NCBI GenBank assembly: GCA_024276425.1
Contig: JAJRXF010000098.1
Location: 1-36,570, forward strand
Direction of reading: 5' to 3'
Source of the DNA: Actinomycetes bacterium
GTDB lineage: Bacteria; Actinomycetota; Acidimicrobiia; Acidimicrobiales; SZUA-35
Length of the DNA stretch: 36,570 nt
A model generated the notes under the pieces. The model saw only the letters and a list, made by a program, of their open reading frames with translations. It was not told where the DNA came from and did no database searches. Within the stretch, counting starts at the first letter, position 1. Each line of letters begins with the position of its first letter. Position numbers and translations under genes: made by a program. This document shows positions 15,276 to 23,988 of this stretch, piece after piece.

Positions 15276-16394
15276 ATGACACCGAAAACTGGCCGACAAA
15301 CTACTCCTCTTCATTCGCTCCACACCGAGCTTGGTGGTCGACTGGTTGACTTCGCCGGGTGGGAACTCCCCATCCAGTTTGAGGGAGTCATCGCTGAGCA
15401 CACCTGGTGTCGCAGCTCGGCCGCTCTTTTCGATGTCAGTCATATGGGTGTGGTCGAACTTCGGGGTGATGACCCAGCCCAGAGCCTCGAACGCTTGACC
15501 CCAGCGGGCCTCACAACGCTCAAACCGAGCAAGATTCGCTACGCCTTGTTTACCAACGACGCTGGCGGAGTCATTGATGACCTCATGGTCACCAATACCG
15601 GAGATCATCTCATGATCGTGGTAAATGCTGCCCGTCGAGAGATTGACCTCCCCCATCTGCGTCGGAGCCTTCCCGAACTCGACATTGTCGAACGAGACGA
15701 CCTGGCCCTCCTCGCGTTGCAGGGTCCCAAGGCGGTTGAGGTCTTCGCTCGGCTCGTACCGGCAGTAGCCGACATGTCCTTCATGGAGGCCATCAGCGCC
15801 ATCGTTGAGTTGGACGGGGTCGACAAGGCGGTATCCCTGTCCATCTCCCGCTCGGGTTACACCGGCGAGGATGGTGTGGAGATAACAGTTCCCGGCTTCG
15901 CAGCCGAGGTATTGGCCCGCTGGATCCTGGCCAACGACGAAGTGAAGCCGGCCGGGCTTGGCGCCCGAGACACCCTTCGACTCGAAGCAAGCCTCTGCCT
16001 GTATGGCAACGATCTCAGCGAGACAATCACACCGGTCGAAGCAGACCTCCGTTGGACCATGCCTAAACGCAGGCGAGAAGCCATGGATTTTCCGGGGGCT
16101 GAGATCATCATGGATCAGTACGAAAACGGCCCGAAAAGAATCCGGGTTGGGCTGGCCACCGACGGTCGACGCCAAGTGCGCGATCACACCACCCTCAAAT
16201 CGCCAGGTGGATCTTCGGTCGGCATTGTGTCCTCCGGTGGCTATGGCCCAACCGTTGAGCACCCCATCGCCATGGGTTATGTGTCAACCGAGCACTCCGA
16301 GATCGGCACGAAGCTGCTGGCCGATGTCCGCGGCACTGACGTACCGCTGAGCGTTGTCGAACTTCCCTTTGTCCCCCACAACTACCGCCGCTAG
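15276..16394 (+). CDS. gcvT: Glycine cleavage system T protein (aminomethyltransferase)
   Basis: 372 residues from the ATG at 15276, with GAGG 6 nt before it. [24 protein letters not shown], given here by its flanks LHSLH and FAGWELP, is the typical N-terminus, and [10 protein letters not shown] follows. Also present are [10 protein letters not shown] (folate-binding aspartate region) and [21 protein letters not shown] near residue 235. The enzyme transfers the methylene group from the H-protein-bound aminomethyl intermediate to tetrahydrofolate, releasing ammonia. It is controlled by the upstream glycine riboswitch and is followed after 10 nt by gcvP. gcvH is not in the window. Confidence 0.95.
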   Translation: MTPKTGRQTTPLHSLHTELGGRLVDFAGWELPIQFEGVIAEHTWCRSSAALFDVSHMGVVELRGDDPAQSLERLTPAGLTTLKPSKIRYALFTNDAGGVIDDLMVTNTGDHLMIVVNAARREIDLPHLRRSLPELDIVERDDLALLALQGPKAVEVFARLVPAVADMSFMEAISAIVELDGVDKAVSLSISRSGYTGEDGVEITVPGFAAEVLARWILANDEVKPAGLGARDTLRLEASLCLYGNDLSETITPVEADLRWTMPKRRREAMDFPGAEIIMDQYENGPKRIRVGLATDGRRQVRDHTTLKSPGGSSVGIVSSGGYGPTVEHPIAMGYVSTEHSEIGTKLLADVRGTDVPLSVVELPFVPHNYRR

Positions 16395-16404
16395 GACCAT
16401 TGCC

Positions 16405-18891
16405 ATGACCAACGATTTCCGTACTTTCGCCGACCGGCATGTGTCCTTAACCGCCGAAGAACAAGCCAAGCTGGTAGCCGAGCTTGGCTATGAGTCACCG
16501 GCTGCACTCCTGGCCAAGGCCGTACCCGAAAGCATCCAGATTCACGAAGCTCTGGCGCTCGACCCAGCCCTGACCGAGACCGAAGCCCTATCTCAACTTC
16601 GGTCCCTCGCCGACCAGAACAAGGTCTATACCTCCTTGATCGGCATGGGTTGGAACAACACCCTGACCCCGGCGGTCATTCGCCGGAACATGATCGAAAA
16701 TCCTGCCTGGTACACCGCATACACCCCCTACCAGCCCGAAATCAGCCAGGGTCGGCTGGAGATGCTGACGGTTTTCCAGATGATGGTCGCCGATCTCACT
16801 GGTTGCGAATTGGCCAATGCTTCCATGCTGGATGAGGCGACAGCGGCGGCCGAGGCGATGACCATGCTGCGTCGAGTGGACAAGACAAAGCGGACCGCAT
16901 TTTTCGTCGACGAGGACTGCCATCCACAAACCAAGGCCGTGGTGGCGACCCGGGCCAAACCGTTGGGTATCGAACTTATCGTTGGCGATCCGACGGCCGA
17001 GTTGGGTGCTGGAGGTGACGTGTTGGCCCAGGTGTATGGGGTATTACTGGCCCACCCTGGCTCCAGTGGCCAGCTTCGAGACATTGAACCCCTTATTGCT
17101 TCGTGTCACCAGGCAAAGGCGGGGGTTGCGGTCACGACCGATTTGTTGGCCTGCACCCTCATCACCCCTCCGGGTGAGATGGGGGTCGATGTCGTCGTTG
17201 GCTCCGCCCAACGTTTTGGCGTGCCAATGGGATTTGGCGGTCCGTCAGCAGGGTTTATGGCCACCCGTCAGAAGATGGCCCGTTCTCTGCCCGGTCGTCT
17301 GGTCGGAGTTTCGGTCGACTCGGCTGGCGATCCGGCCTACCGCCTTGCTCTACAGACCAGAGAGCAACATATTCGTCGGGAGAAGGCCACCTCCAACATC
17401 TGTACCGCCCAGGCGCTCTTGGCCAACATCGCGGCCTCCTACGCTTGTTGGCATGGCCCCGATGGGCTCACGGCAATCGCTGCCAGGATCAATAGCTTCA
17501 CTAGTCGATTTCGTGAGGCCTTAGTAAACGCCGGCTTCACCACAACCGAAACCTTCTTCGACACCCTGACGGTGCAAGTAGCTGGCCGTGCGGCGGAGAT
17601 CGTGGCCTCGGCCGCAGAACGCCAGATCAACCTTCGCCTGGTTGACCAGGACCATGTTGGCCTGTCTTTCGACGAGGCAACGACGGAGGAGACTCTCGAT
17701 GAGCTAACCCTCGCCTTCGGGCTCAGCGATCTGCCAACTTCGCCCATCGAGGCCTCCATCCCAGCCGATCAGCTCCGCACAACCGAGTTCCTCACCGACG
17801 GCAGGTTCCATCGCTACCGGTCCGAACACGAGATGCTTCGTTGGCTGCGACGCCTCTCGGACCGCGATCTGGCCCTGGATAGAACAATGATCCCCCTTGG
17901 CTCTTGCACCATGAAACTCAATGCAGCAGCAGAGATGGAGCCACTTACTTGGGCAAGTTTCGCTGACATGCACCCATATGCCCCCGCCGACCAGACCAAG
18001 GGATACCGCAATCTCATCGCCGACCTTGAGGACACTCTGGTAGAGATCACCGGCTATGACCGGGTATCGCTACAACCGAATGCCGGGAGCCAGGGCGAAT
18101 ACGCTGGCCTGCTCGCCATCCGGGGCTACTTGTCTAGCATCGGCGAAGGTCACCGACAGATCTGCCTTATCCCATCCTCAGCTCATGGCACCAATGCCGC
18201 CTCCGCCGTCTTGGCTGGCATGCGGGTCGTGGTCGTGGCTTGCGACGAACGGGGCGATGTCGACGTTGAAGACTTGAAGGACAAGATCACCACCCACAGC
18301 GATGATCTGGCCGCCCTGATGATCACCTACCCGTCAACCCACGGTGTGTATGAAGACACCGTGGTTGAGATATGCGAAATGGTTCACGCTGCCGGTGGCC
18401 AGGTCTATACCGATGGAGCCAATCTCAACGCCTTGGTCGGGGTGGCCAAGCCTGGCAAATTTGGATCTGATGTAAGCCACCTCAACCTCCACAAGACCTT
18501 CGCCATCCCTCATGGCGGCGGCGGCCCCGGCGTCGGACCCATCGGGGTTCGCCAGCACCTGGCCCCATTCCTACCTGGACACCCCGTTATGCCCGATGCT
18601 GGACCCATCGGACAGGGACCGGTGGCCAGCGCACCATGGGGGTCGGCCAGCATTTTGCCCATCACCTGGATGTACCTCAAGCTCATGGGCCCCAAGGGCC
18701 TGCGTGCTGCTACTGAGGCCGCGGTTCTCGCCGCCAACTATGTCGCCCACCGGCTTCAGCCCTATTACCCGGTGCTGTACACGGGCCCCGAGGGTCTGGT
18801 TGCCCACGAATGCATCATCGACATCCGACCAATAACCGAGTCCACCCAGATCGGGGTTGACGACATCGCGAAACGTTTGGCCGATTGCTGA
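16405..18891 (+). CDS. gcvP: Glycine dehydrogenase (P protein), ended early by in-frame TGA
   Basis: 828 residues to a TGA at 18889-18891; full-length P proteins run to about 950. It has both halves of the fold, with [41 protein letters not shown], and the pyridoxal-phosphate lysine in [19 protein letters not shown]. It decarboxylates glycine and loads the aminomethyl group onto lipoyl-GcvH. Normal members read (D/Y)[10 protein letters not shown] at the stop; here the reading is GATTGC-TGA-TTCCACGCTCCG, so one codon of the otherwise continuous frame is a stop in place of glycine (GGA). The remaining 119 codons after the stop are listed separately. If translated only to here, the C-terminal domain is lost. 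Confidence 0.93.
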   Translation: MTNDFRTFADRHVSLTAEEQAKLVAELGYESPAALLAKAVPESIQIHEALALDPALTETEALSQLRSLADQNKVYTSLIGMGWNNTLTPAVIRRNMIENPAWYTAYTPYQPEISQGRLEMLTVFQMMVADLTGCELANASMLDEATAAAEAMTMLRRVDKTKRTAFFVDEDCHPQTKAVVATRAKPLGIELIVGDPTAELGAGGDVLAQVYGVLLAHPGSSGQLRDIEPLIASCHQAKAGVAVTTDLLACTLITPPGEMGVDVVVGSAQRFGVPMGFGGPSAGFMATRQKMARSLPGRLVGVSVDSAGDPAYRLALQTREQHIRREKATSNICTAQALLANIAASYACWHGPDGLTAIAARINSFTSRFREALVNAGFTTTETFFDTLTVQVAGRAAEIVASAAERQINLRLVDQDHVGLSFDEATTEETLDELTLAFGLSDLPTSPIEASIPADQLRTTEFLTDGRFHRYRSEHEMLRWLRRLSDRDLALDRTMIPLGSCTMKLNAAAEMEPLTWASFADMHPYAPADQTKGYRNLIADLEDTLVEITGYDRVSLQPNAGSQGEYAGLLAIRGYLSSIGEGHRQICLIPSSAHGTNAASAVLAGMRVVVVACDERGDVDVEDLKDKITTHSDDLAALMITYPSTHGVYEDTVVEICEMVHAAGGQVYTDGANLNALVGVAKPGKFGSDVSHLNLHKTFAIPHGGGGPGVGPIGVRQHLAPFLPGHPVMPDAGPIGQGPVASAPWGSASILPITWMYLKLMGPKGLRAATEAAVLAANYVAHRLQPYYPVLYTGPEGLVAHECIIDIRPITESTQIGVDDIAKRLADC

Positions 18892-19251
18892 TTCCACGCT
18901 CCGACCATGTCCTTCCCGGTATCGGGCACCTTGATGATCGAACCGACCGAAAGCGAAAGCCTGGCCGAACTAGACCGGTTCTGTGAGGCGATGATCGTGA
19001 TCAAGGCCGAGATCGACCAGGTTGCCAACGGAAGTGTGTCAGCCGAAGACAGTGTGCTTCGCCATGCCCCTCATACCGCCCAGGCACTCATGGATGACCA
19101 GTGGGACCGGCCCTACAGTCGCTCCACCGCAGCGTTCCCCCTGCCTGGAATGTCAGCCGACAAGTTCTTTCCGCCAGTCGGGCGGGTGGACAACGCCTGG
19201 GGAGACCGGCACCTCAGCTGCTCCTGCCCTCCTCTTGAGTCCTATAGCTAA
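18892..19251 (+). pseudogene. gcvP: C-terminal part of gcvP beyond an in-frame TGA
   Basis: The frame continues directly from the TGA at 18889-18891 and codes for [20 protein letters not shown] and, at the end, [18 protein letters not shown], the normal P-protein C-terminus. With it the gene would encode 948 residues, the usual length. An ATG at 18907 could start a 114-residue piece, but no ribosome site precedes it. No further lesion is visible, so the change is recent, a sequencing or assembly error, or is suppressed. Confidence 0.85.
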
Positions 19252-19262
19252 CGAACCCGAAC

Positions 19263-19646
19263 CTAGCGGGCACGAAATGCTCGGGAAAGCAAGGGGCTGT
19301 GGGGGTCGTCGGCTACGGCGGACAGCTTGGCCTCTTCGCGCGCCTTTCGATCCCAGCTAAAGGGGGCGTTTGGTTCTTGGCGGCGCCGCGATGGCCGACT
19401 CCCTGGGGCATTGCCTGATCCGGCCGAGTCGTCTTGACATAACTCAAGCTGACGGGTAAGAGTGCGATCGTCAACCAAGACCCAACCGACTGGGGCAGTG
19501 CGGGTTCTGGCGTGATGGGCACAAACCGGAATGCCCGCAATAGTGTCGGTCAGGTCGACGAGGAGAACCCGCGAACCTTCTGTATCGAATTGAAGGCTGG
19601 CGGCGCCGGGTTCCTGACAGTTAAACCGTGCACAGACCGGATACAT
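19263..19646 (-). CDS. DUF3499-family small zinc-ribbon-like protein
   Basis: 127 residues. The N-terminus has CARFNCQEPGAASL and, further on, IPVCAHHARTRTAPVGW, which match the actinobacterial DUF3499 layout of two cysteine pairs followed by a short Trp-containing strand. The C-terminal half is Arg/Ser/Pro-rich and probably disordered. Cysteine spacing suggests metal binding, but the function of the family is unknown. Its start has TATCTT 8 nt upstream. It converges on the end of gcvP with an 11-nt gap and is divergent from the second DUF4214 gene. Confidence 0.75.
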   Translation of the reverse strand: MYPVCARFNCQEPGAASLQFDTEGSRVLLVDLTDTIAGIPVCAHHARTRTAPVGWVLVDDRTLTRQLELCQDDSAGSGNAPGSRPSRRRQEPNAPFSWDRKAREEAKLSAVADDPHSPLLSRAFRAR

Positions 19647-19654
19647 GGCTGCAC

Positions 19655-19660
19655 AAGATA
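19655..19660 (-). promoter_or_regulatory. -10 element of the DUF3499 gene, leaderless layout
   Basis: On the minus strand TATCTT ends 8 nt before the ATG at 19646, without a Shine-Dalgarno sequence. The expected -35 region falls inside the three-way-junction sequence described next. Confidence 0.45.
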
Positions 19661-19668
19661 GCAGTTAT

Positions 19669-19726
19669 ATGCACCTAACCAGGGGATTCTCCCCTAGAGA
19701 CGGGTGATCGTCTCAACCGGGTGCAT
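19669..19726 (+). promoter_or_regulatory. Compact three-way-junction inverted repeats of unknown function
   Basis: Three perfect helices are nested. P1 is ATGCACC (19669-19675) with GGTGCAT (19720-19726). P2 is AGGGGA (19681-19686) with TCCCCT (19690-19695) around TTC. P3 is GAGACG (19697-19702) with CGTCTC (19709-19714) around GGTGAT. P2 and P3 are one nucleotide apart; the two other linkers are TAACC and AACCG. It lies upstream of the plus-strand DUF4214-LytM gene and could be a 5' leader RNA or, alternatively, regulator sites in the shared divergent promoter region. I do not recognise it as a known riboswitch class. Confidence 0.4.
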
Positions 19727-19800
19727 CAACCCATCGTGGCAGAAACAGCCTGGCCAGTTGTTAGATTTTGATGTGGCAGTTGAAAAGAAAGATCGGTGCC

Positions 19801-20934
19801 ATGACCAACCACAACCAGCACAACACCGATCCAAATCGTGAGAAGCCTCGTCCGGTTTCGCGAGTCATCGGAACATTTGTCCTACTGCTAACACTGGCAA
19901 CGCTAATACCCCGTATGGCTACGGCCCAGACCCCCGAGGCTGTGACCTCCGAAGCCGTGACTTTTGAGCAGGTGGCGGCACTAGATGAGCTGACCGATGA
20001 TCACGCCAGAGTGTTCCGCCTGTACTGGGCGTTCTTCGACCGAGAGCCAGATGCTGCGGGAGCGTTGTATTGGGTTGGCCGCTGGGATAGCTGCCTCAAT
20101 CTCGAATCGATCGCGGAGTTTTTTGTTGACGGGCCAGAATTCCAGGCCACCTATGGCGATCTGAGCGACGAGGCTTTTGTCGATCTTGTCTATGCCAACG
20201 TGCTAGATCGGAAAGCCGAAACCGAGGGACGAATGTTCTGGCAAGCAGAGCTTGCCAACTCGCGTATGACACGAGCCGAGGTAATGCTGCACTTCGCCTA
20301 CTCGGCCGAGTTTGTTGCCAGCCACCCCCTGCCCTCTGATGGAGTTCCCAGCCGGGGGTGTTCTGGTCTCCTCAGCCCGACCGGTCCGCGCTCACTCCGA
20401 TTCCAGAACTATGAAGCCTTCGCCACCGTTGGTGGGGTCACTCTGTATCAACCTTCGGTTGCGGTGGAACAGATTGGCTTTCACCAGTCGGGCAACGAGG
20501 GAGCCCGCCAACTAACCCCCGTCCCATCCGATGCAACACCGATGATGACCATGGAAAGCCGCGCCCGGGGAACGGGCACTCGGACCGCGGCCGACATCGC
20601 GGTCCACCCTGGGTTTGAGATTCGCTCACCCGTCACCGGCACCGTAATTCGGGCCGGAGGATACGTGCTGTACTGCAAGTATCGGGACGACTTCGTTGTG
20701 ATTGAGCCCGATGATCGACCCGGCTGGGAGGTCAAGGTTCTTCATATCGACGGAGTACAAGTACAAACCGGTGATCGGGTCGAGGCGGGGGTGACGGTCA
20801 TTGCCCCAACCCAAACCAAGTTCCCCTTCCGCTCACAGATTGATGCCTTCACCGGTGAACCATCGTGGGGTCATGTCCAGATCGAGGTGGTTGACCCATC
20901 CATCCCCGATCGGCCATCGGGCCGACACTGCTAG
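19801..20934 (+). CDS. Secreted DUF4214 protein with degenerate LytM/M23-like domain
   Basis: About 377 residues from the ATG at 19801 (in-frame TTG 19768 and ATG 19771 are alternatives). A signal peptide ends near RMATAQ. Residues about 65-165 form a DUF4214 domain (VFRLYWAFFDREPDAAGALYW, shown by VFRLYWAFFDREP, and VYANVLDRKAETEGRMFW). The C-terminal part resembles the LytM/M23 beta-barrel: ADIAVHPGFEIRSPVTGTVI, YCKYRDDFVVIEP, VQTGDRVEAGVTV and WGHVQIEVV. The metal-ligand HxxxD appears as RxxxD and HxH as HxQ, so it is probably not an active endopeptidase, and may bind or activate cell-wall enzymes. That role is inference. Confidence 0.82.
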   Translation: MTNHNQHNTDPNREKPRPVSRVIGTFVLLLTLATLIPRMATAQTPEAVTSEAVTFEQVAALDELTDDHARVFRLYWAFFDREPDAAGALYWVGRWDSCLNLESIAEFFVDGPEFQATYGDLSDEAFVDLVYANVLDRKAETEGRMFWQAELANSRMTRAEVMLHFAYSAEFVASHPLPSDGVPSRGCSGLLSPTGPRSLRFQNYEAFATVGGVTLYQPSVAVEQIGFHQSGNEGARQLTPVPSDATPMMTMESRARGTGTRTAADIAVHPGFEIRSPVTGTVIRAGGYVLYCKYRDDFVVIEPDDRPGWEVKVLHIDGVQVQTGDRVEAGVTVIAPTQTKFPFRSQIDAFTGEPSWGHVQIEVVDPSIPDRPSGRHC

Positions 20935-20960
20935 GAAGACCCAGACTTCAGGCTTCCTAG
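20931..20960. terminator. Hairpin between converging genes
   Basis: CTAGGAAG (20931-20938) and CTTCCTAG (20953-20960) pair perfectly over a 14-nt loop. The left arm includes the stop codon of the DUF4214-LytM gene, and the minus-strand ABC permease ends 11 nt further on. The position suits a bidirectional terminator. Confidence 0.5.
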
Positions 20961-20971
20961 TCACCCCGGGG

Positions 20972-22171
20972 TTAGCCAAGACGAAGCGTTTCCAGCGGTT
21001 CCAGCCTGGCCGCCTTGATCGCAGGAATGAGTCCAGCGACAACGGCAACCACGACAGACAAGAGCGCGGCGCCAAAAAGGGCCTGAGTTGGCAACACCAT
21101 GGTCCAGTTGCGCCAGTCCGCACCGACAATGACTACCCCCGCTCCCAGCAGGGCTCCGATGATTCCGCCAAGGAACCCAATTGCCGCGGCCTCGCTCAGG
21201 AACTGAGCGGCAATGCGGGCTCGAGTGTGACCGACCGCTCGACGAATTCCGATCTCAGCGGACCTTTGCAGGACCGAGATCGACATGACGTTGGCTATCC
21301 CAAGACCGCCAACCAGCAAAGCCAACGCTCCCATCAACAACACGACCGAACGGAGGGTCTCATCGACTGAGGCGGTGGCCTCAAGCTCGTCGGTGGGAAC
21401 CGTCGGTGGATCAATTCCCCCGGGTCCGCCGTAGGTCAGGACCGTGTTTAGGAAGTCGGCATCGCTGTCTTGCAATGTCTCCCCATCGGCGATGCGCAAG
21501 ATGGCCTCGGTCGGGCCACCGTCGTTGGCGAAGTCGTCCTCCGAGGCCGTTTGGCTGATGAAGACCGACAGGTTGTAGCTGGGGACCAGGACAACTTCTT
21601 CCAACACTCCAGCAATACCGTATGGACGGTCATCAATCAGGATGGTCCGGGTCTCGCCGGGGAGCACCGCAAACTGTTCGGCAGTGTCGGAACCAAGCAC
21701 CACCGTTCGATGGCCGGGTCGGTCATCCCACTCATTTAGCCAGCGACCCCAGGCCATGTCGACTTCAAGCACACTGGGGAGTTCGGGGTTGGCGGCCCGT
21801 AACGAGATGGGAAGGACTTCAAAGGCCTCAGATGCCTTTTCGAATGGGAGAATCTGATGACCGGGCAACTCGGTGACCACGGTCGATGATCTCAGCAAGG
21901 GAATTCGTTTGAGCCGTTCGTCGGCCTCGGGCGGAAGCCGCGGCAAACCTTGGGTCCCCTGGAACCCCGAGGATGCCTGCACAGTCACCAGGTCGGTTCC
22001 CAATTCTTCCAGGGTTGCTCGAACATCGCCCTTGGCTGACTCGGTCAACCCGATGGCGGCAACGATGGCGCCGACCCCAATTACCGGACCAAGCAGGATC
22101 AGCAATGTCCTCGATGGTCTGGCCCAAAGCCCAGCCGATGCCGTCCACAACAGATCAAGCAGCGACCTCAT
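20972..22171 (-). CDS. MacB/FtsX-type ABC transporter permease
   Basis: 399 residues. One helix at the N-terminus (LLILLGPVIGVGAIVAAIGL) is followed by a large extracytoplasmic domain (about residues 45-270). Three helices close the protein, in VVLLMGALALLVGGLGIANVMSISV, shown in part by LLMGALALLVGGLGIANV, then FLGGIIGALLGAGVVIVG and AALLSVVVAVVAGLIPAIKA. QRSAEIGIRRAVGHTRARI is the cytoplasmic coupling segment of FtsX-like permeases, and ARLEPLETLR the typical C-terminus. The ATG overlaps the ATPase stop by 4 nt. It forms the membrane part of the export system encoded by the three genes upstream of it. Confidence 0.92.
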   Translation of the reverse strand: MRSLLDLLWTASAGLWARPSRTLLILLGPVIGVGAIVAAIGLTESAKGDVRATLEELGTDLVTVQASSGFQGTQGLPRLPPEADERLKRIPLLRSSTVVTELPGHQILPFEKASEAFEVLPISLRAANPELPSVLEVDMAWGRWLNEWDDRPGHRTVVLGSDTAEQFAVLPGETRTILIDDRPYGIAGVLEEVVLVPSYNLSVFISQTASEDDFANDGGPTEAILRIADGETLQDSDADFLNTVLTYGGPGGIDPPTVPTDELEATASVDETLRSVVLLMGALALLVGGLGIANVMSISVLQRSAEIGIRRAVGHTRARIAAQFLSEAAAIGFLGGIIGALLGAGVVIVGADWRNWTMVLPTQALFGAALLSVVVAVVAGLIPAIKAARLEPLETLRLG

Positions 22172-22914
22172 GGTTCAACCACCGAGGACCTCTCAGCCAC
22201 CGACGTTGCCGCATCGGAACTTGGCCGATCAGAGGCCGCTCCGTCAGAAACGATCGCGCCGTCACGCATTCGAATTCGGCGGCTGGCCCGGTCGGCCAAC
22301 TCCCCATCATGGGTCACCATAATGACCGCCGTTTTGTCATCAACCAGCCCGTTGAGAACATCCATGATGTTGTCGGCGTTGGTGGTATCGAGCGCTCCGG
22401 TCGGTTCGTCGGCCAGCACAATGCGCGGTTCGGTGACAATGGCTCTGGCGATGGCTACCCGTTGTTGTTCCCCCCCGGAAAGCTCCGTCGGGCGATGATC
22501 AAATCGGTGACCAAGGCCAATGCGTTCCAGTGCCGAGTGGGCTAGACGACGACGTTCAATCGGTCGGAGGTGACGATAGAGCAGGGCTACCTCAACGTTG
22601 CCGGTGGCGCTAAGGTGCGGGATCAGGTGGAATTGTTGGAAAACAAAACCGAGAACCTGACCCCGCATTGCCGTGCGCTTCGCGTCCGTTGCCCCGGTGA
22701 CGTCAACCCCGGTGAGGGCAATGGTTCCCTCGGTTGGCTGATCCAGTAAGCCCAAGAGTCCAAGCAGGGTCGACTTTCCGCTGCCGCTTGGGCCGGTGAT
22801 CGAAACGAACTCACCGGCCCGAACGCTCAGGTTGACCGAGCGAACCGCGTGTACAGGTTCGGCTCCGGGATAGGTCCGGCTCACCGCTTCGAGTTCCAGG
22901 AGGACCTGATTCAC
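22168..22914 (-). CDS. ABC transporter ATP-binding protein, MacB/LolD type
   Basis: 248 residues from the GTG at 22914. Walker A is GPSGSGKSTLL, the Q-loop FVFQQFHLIPHLSA, the signature LSGGEQQRVAIARAI, Walker B IVLADEPTGALD, and the H-loop is in MVTHDGELA. This matches the MacB/LolD/FtsE group that powers mechanotransmission rather than direct transport. It overlaps the adaptor stop by 4 nt (GTGA) and the permease start by 4 nt (ATGA). The C-terminus has an extra Ser/Asp-rich tail of about 25 residues. Confidence 0.95.
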   Translation of the reverse strand: MNQVLLELEAVSRTYPGAEPVHAVRSVNLSVRAGEFVSITGPSGSGKSTLLGLLGLLDQPTEGTIALTGVDVTGATDAKRTAMRGQVLGFVFQQFHLIPHLSATGNVEVALLYRHLRPIERRRLAHSALERIGLGHRFDHRPTELSGGEQQRVAIARAIVTEPRIVLADEPTGALDTTNADNIMDVLNGLVDDKTAVIMVTHDGELADRASRRIRMRDGAIVSDGAASDRPSSDAATSVAERSSVVEP

Positions 22915-23951
22915 GAACGAACCTCTACGACCACCTGTTCGGAGCCATCCAAACCTTCGGTGATTTCGACGAGGGCTCCCTCGGTCAAACCGGTCACCAC
23001 TCTCACCCGCTCGATCGTTCCATCTGGCCCAAGAATCCGGACCTCTTCGTTGCCGCTGCCATCGAGGCTGACCGAAGCCACTGGCACGACCAGAGCATCT
23101 ACCACCTCCGCCAGAATGACTTCGACTCGCACTGCGGCACCCTCTACCAGGTTGAGGGTTCCGTCGATCGCGACCTCTCCCTCATAACGTTCAACTCCCT
23201 GCCCGTCAAGGTTCGGGGCGTCAGCAAGGTCGACAACGGTTCCAGGAGACTCGAGGTCGGTTGCGGTCACGGTGATCACCGCGGGAAGACCAATGGTGAG
23301 ACGACTTCGGTCGGTTGGGTCAACCTGGACCGCTACCGCCAGATCGTTCTCAACGAGGGAAATCAACGGCTGACCCGCCGCCACCGGGTCACCAACCTCA
23401 ACGTGAACATCTCCAACCCTGGCTGGCCACTCCTGTACCGCTAGATCCGTTGGCAAAAACCGACCATCGACCGGATAGCCATTGTCCTCCTGCCAGTCCT
23501 CCAAAGCATCTCGGGTTGTCGCAGTGAAGTCCTGATTGATCGTGCCCGGGCTGTAGCCCGCATCGGCGAGGAACTGCTCCAGCATCTCGACGTCTGGGCC
23601 ATCGGTGCTAAAGCGATCCAGGGGCCGCCAATAGGGAACCGTGCCGCTGATGGCGATCATGGGTCGACCGTCAAGACGCAGCAATTCCTGTCCCGGTTGG
23701 ACGGTCCGGTCAACCTCGGTTCCGACCGCGGTGACCAACTGGGGGGTGGTTGCCACCACAGCAAAGCGGGAATCGCGTCCAACCTGCCCGCGGATAATCA
23801 CGGTGTCCTGCAGCGTCGCTCGGCCAACCTCGTCAATCACGATGGTCTGCTCGGCCGTCGCCTCCTGCTCATTGGCAGTCAGAAGCGAGATGCCATAGGC
23901 GGCACCAACCACAGCAGCAACGATGACAACGAGCCAGAAGATGCGTTTCAT
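22911..23951 (-). CDS. Membrane-fusion-type adaptor with peptidoglycan-binding domain
   Basis: 346 residues with an N-terminal membrane anchor (WLVVIVAAVVGAAYGISLL, residues 6-24). A HlyD/MacA-like beta domain follows, interrupted at about residues 118-155 by a peptidoglycan-binding-1 fold (VEMLEQFLADAGYSPG, TRDALEDWQEDNGYPVDG). The lipoyl half-motif VGDPVAAGQPLISLVEND and a beta-barrel with ALVVPVASVSLDG complete it. This domain arrangement is found in actinobacterial and other Gram-positive export systems, anchoring the adaptor to the cell wall. It is the second gene of the operon. Confidence 0.9.
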   Translation of the reverse strand: MKRIFWLVVIVAAVVGAAYGISLLTANEQEATAEQTIVIDEVGRATLQDTVIIRGQVGRDSRFAVVATTPQLVTAVGTEVDRTVQPGQELLRLDGRPMIAISGTVPYWRPLDRFSTDGPDVEMLEQFLADAGYSPGTINQDFTATTRDALEDWQEDNGYPVDGRFLPTDLAVQEWPARVGDVHVEVGDPVAAGQPLISLVENDLAVAVQVDPTDRSRLTIGLPAVITVTATDLESPGTVVDLADAPNLDGQGVERYEGEVAIDGTLNLVEGAAVRVEVILAEVVDALVVPVASVSLDGSGNEEVRILGPDGTIERVRVVTGLTEGALVEITEGLDGSEQVVVEVRS

Positions 23952-23988
23952 TGCGGAGACTCCCCTACTTGCCTAGCCGACTGCTCAC

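Noticed and set aside
15012-16262. Minus-strand open frame of 416 codons opposite gcvT
   Set aside because: It covers the riboswitch and gcvT, and its translation has no known domain.
18880-18900. TGA in gcvP as selenocysteine or as a recoded sense codon
   Set aside because: The expected residue is glycine, not cysteine; the nearby CCCG/CGGG hairpin lies in conserved coding sequence; and TGA is used as an ordinary stop by many genes here, including prmA, so a glycine code is excluded.
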